Shown: in pieces, positions 63,515-64,000 of the stretch
Numbering within the stretch: the first letter of the stretch is position 1
How the letters are laid out: each line of letters starts with the position of its first letter
Assembly (NCBI RefSeq): GCF_900187125.1
Contig: NZ_LT906468.1
Span: 4,216,001-4,280,000 of the forward strand
Origin: Sphingobacterium mizutaii
GTDB taxonomy: Bacteria; Bacteroidota; Bacteroidia; Sphingobacteriales; Sphingobacteriaceae
Direction: 5' to 3'
Length of the DNA stretch: 64,000 nucleotides
Made by a program: the position numbers and the translations under genes
The notes under the pieces: model-generated
Seen by the model: only the letters and a program-made list of their open reading frames with translations
Told to the model about the DNA's origin: nothing
The model's database searches: none

Positions 63515-64000
63515 ATTTTAATTAATCCGCTCCGGATGTCCCTTGCCATATCGGCAATTGCCCGGGAAAGGTCCCCCTGCTGTCGTCGGGTATATTCCGA
63601 TAGTTTCACCCGTTCCGATTCCTCTGTTGTATAGCATAGGTATTCCTCCAGGGACACTTGGGTACGGTATACCCTGGAATGGACACCTCCCAGTGAAATG
63701 AAAACTTCCTTATATTTCTGGGCGGGATCGTTGTCCCGGTTAACCGAGAGCACCATCGCCTTTTCCTTGTCTGTCAGGCCTAACAACTGCTGGACCTGGT
63801 CGAACCTGTTCAGGAACTTCCGCTGGTCCAACAGGATTTTGCAGTCGCTGTTATTGACTATGGCCTGTTTGACAATGGGTGAGGATATGATATCCTCGAT
63901 ATCCTGGGTTACCACGATTGCCTCACCGAAGAATTTGCGCACCGTCTTGAATAGGTATTTAATGTACTGGGCGAAACCTTCCTTCATCAACGCCTTCCAG
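63511..64000 (-). CDS. traG: Conjugation ATPase TraG, C-terminal part (cut by window edge)
   Basis: The last 160 or so residues of the VirB4-like ATPase that powers assembly of the transfer channel. Residues WKALMKEGFAQYIKYLFKT, then FFGEAIVVTQDIEDIIS and NNSDCKILLDQRKFLNRF, correspond to the segment after Walker B in TraG. The frame is open to the last base, so the Walker motifs and N-terminus lie beyond the window. Confidence 0.93.
   Translation of the reverse strand, partial: WKALMKEGFAQYIKYLFKTVRKFFGEAIVVTQDIEDIISSPIVKQAIVNNSDCKILLDQRKFLNRFDQVQQLLGLTDKEKAMVLSVNRDNDPAQKYKEVFISLGGVHSRVYRTQVSLEEYLCYTTEESERVKLSEYTRRQQGDLSRAIADMARDIRSGLIKI

Noticed and set aside
1..64000. CRISPR arrays, tRNA, rRNA and insertion sequences
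   Set aside because: No regularly spaced direct repeats, no tRNA T-arm-like motifs with fitting folds, no rRNA sequence and no transposase frame were found by reading.

Overview
The window looks like chromosome of a Bacteroidota bacterium, most likely a Sphingobacterium/Pedobacter-type member of the Sphingobacteriaceae. Reasons: a SusC/SusD pair, many secreted glycoside hydrolases and lipoproteins, promoters of the TAnnTTTG (-7) type, weak or absent Shine-Dalgarno sites, and a Bacteroidota-type conjugative (tra) operon. The genus is an inference; no rRNA or tRNA gene is present to support it.

Layout. (1) 1-6074: a plus-strand sugar-oxidation cluster: a large periplasmic SGNH-dehydrogenase-cytochrome c fusion (cut by the window edge), a sugar isomerase, an MFS transporter and a ThuA-like protein. 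(2) 6086-18964: mostly housekeeping genes: waaA (Kdo transferase), a UDP-glucuronate decarboxylase-like SDR, galE, a DUF983 protein with an AraC regulator, mfd, an M14 peptidase and a trans-sulfuration PLP enzyme. (3) 19008-28325, minus strand: an arabinose/galactose module: two GH43 enzymes, galT, galK, galM, a sodium:sugar symporter and a GH127 beta-L-arabinofuranosidase. (4) 28443-43029, minus strand: a nine-gene sialoglycan operon: susC, susD, NanA lyase, NanM-like mutarotase, MFS transporter, a two-domain O-acetylesterase, AGE-type epimerase, GH20 and GH33 sialidase. A FadR-type GntR regulator is divergent from it, with two operator-like palindromes on the susC promoter. (5) 43878-47112: metallophosphoesterase, hemH and ispH.

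(6) From about 47.2 kb the DNA becomes visibly richer in G+C. It holds a four-helix hypothetical gene, a multi-PAS/GAF protein that ends after its HisKA helices with no ATPase domain, an overlapping single-domain response regulator, an ArsR/SRPBCC/DoxX/DUF1801 cassette, a CinA-like gene and ndk. (7) 54.8-55.97 kb is decayed sequence with a multiply frameshifted TIGR01777-type epimerase remnant. (8) 55970-64000, minus strand, is the distal part of a conjugative-element transfer operon: TraG C-terminus, three tandem secreted helical paralogues, TraJ, K, L, M, N and two uncharacterised genes.

How the parts work together. The sialic-acid operon should release, de-acetylate, import, mutarotate and cleave sialic acid to ManNAc, then epimerise it to GlcNAc. 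The arabinose/galactose module feeds galactose into the Leloir pathway, whose epimerase galE lies separately at 8367. The 5' cluster fits periplasmic oxidation of sugars followed by isomerisation. No CRISPR array, tRNA, rRNA or intact insertion sequence was seen.
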